A stretch of 33,521 nucleotides of DNA, from NCBI RefSeq assembly GCF_902830275.1, contig NZ_CADESW010000040.1, forward strand, positions 1 to 33,521. Direction: 5' to 3'. The position numbers were made by a program, and so were the translations under genes. The DNA is from Burkholderia stagnalis (lineage in GTDB: Bacteria > Pseudomonadota > Gammaproteobacteria > Burkholderiales > Burkholderiaceae). Within the stretch, counting starts at the first letter, position 1, and the number at the start of each line of letters is the position of its first letter. Positions 33,276 through 33,521 of the stretch are shown here, in pieces. The notes under the pieces are model-generated. The model had not been told where the DNA came from and ran no database searches. It saw nothing but the letters and a program-made list of their open reading frames with translations.

Positions 33276-33521
33276 TCATGGACGGGGACGCAACCGGACA
33301 ACGGCGTCCCTCCGTGTCGAACGCACGGGCGGATGCCGTTGTCGCTTCGGCTTCGGCTTCGGCTTCGGCTTCGGCTTCGGCTTCGGCTTCGGCTTCGGCT
33401 TGGGCTTGGGCTTGGGCTTGGGCTTGGGCTTGGGCTTGGGCTTGGGCTTGGGCTTGGGCTTGGGCTTGGGCTTGGGCTTGGGCTTGGGCTTGGGCTTGGG
33501 CTTGGGCTTGGGCTTGGGCTT
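33276..33521 (-). CDS. Possible 3' end of a Pro-Lys repeat protein (open at window edge)
   Basis: One minus-strand frame is open from the window edge to TGA at 33278-33276. It encodes 59 residues of alternating Lys and Pro and then a 22-residue basic tail (RQRHPPVRST...). No start codon lies in the window. Support is that the repeat-unit change from CCC to CCG is silent only in this frame, and that the stop codon falls just before the NtrC sites. Against it, the tail has no recognisable domain and a six-base repeat keeps any frame open by default. If real, it could be the C-terminus of a TonB-like or other envelope protein with a Pro-Lys spacer. Confidence 0.3.
   Translation of the reverse strand, partial: KPKPKPKPKPKPKPKPKPKPKPKPKPKPKPKPKPKPKPKPKPKPKPKPKPKPKPKPKPKRQRHPPVRSTRRDAVVRLRPRP
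33344..33521. repeat. Hexanucleotide tandem repeat: 9 x GCTTCG then at least 20 x GCTTGG
   Basis: From 33344 to 33397 the unit GCTTCG is repeated nine times without error. From 33398 to the window end the unit becomes GCTTGG for 20 full copies plus four bases. The array continues outside the window. The perfect copies in two uniform blocks point to recent slippage expansion, so copy number is likely to vary between strains. Confidence 0.97.

Noticed and set aside
32809..33279. Minus-strand 156-codon frame upstream of narK
   Set aside because: It overlaps the sigma-54 promoter, the NtrC sites and the leader hairpins; its sequence shows no protein family features.
33344..33521. CRISPR array
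   Set aside because: Units are 6 bp with no spacers; this is a simple tandem repeat.

Overview
The window is GC-rich (roughly two thirds or more G+C) with strong third-position GC bias. It is best read as part of a secondary replicon or accessory-rich region of a Burkholderia, probably of the B. cepacia complex. This rests on gene style, on the nitrate reductase/flavoprotein fusion and on overall composition; no marker gene proves the species.

Layout. (1) 1-3610: a small efflux and regulation block. A TetR repressor (2479-1895), an MFS exporter (1687-464) and the start of an HlyD/RND-type periplasmic adaptor (290-1, cut by the window edge) run leftward. A LysR regulator (2669-3610) runs rightward. 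The divergent gap between tetR and lysR holds two near-palindromic operators 30 bp apart. (2) 3635-4081: a hotdog thioesterase. (3) 4272-22967: a leftward gene cluster that looks like one long biosynthetic operon. In transcription order it holds a TIM-barrel amidohydrolase, a CimA/LeuA-type acyltransferase, an AsnB-type amidotransferase, an unrecognised 431-aa protein, a 2824-aa FAAL-ACP-KS-AT-DH-KR-ACP-TE polyketide synthase, a tandem NTF2-like protein, a nitroreductase and a divergent aconitase. I cannot match it to any characterised product, and it is the most likely undescribed system here. A plausible reading is that the CimA-like and aconitase-like enzymes make an unusual dicarboxylate. 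The FAAL would load an acid, the PKS would extend it once and reduce/dehydrate it, the TE would release it, and the AsnB-like enzyme would form an amide. (4) 22968-24218: a lower-GC stretch with three related palindromes, a possible 33-aa membrane peptide and a four-helix membrane protein of unknown function.

(5) 24320-32805: a complete assimilatory nitrate operon, transcribed leftward: narK-type transporter, nirB, nirD and nasA. The nitrate reductase is fused to a CysJ-like diflavin reductase. Upstream is an excellent sigma-54 -24/-12 element, two NtrC-like sites and a roughly 140-nt leader ending in an intrinsic-terminator-like hairpin just before the narK start codon. This suggests double control: nitrogen limitation at initiation and nitrate/nitrite-dependent antitermination in the leader. 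(6) 33344-33521: a hexanucleotide repeat (nine GCTTCG units, then at least twenty GCTTGG units) that runs off the window. On the minus strand it reads as an open Pro-Lys repeat, and the change of repeat unit is silent in that frame.
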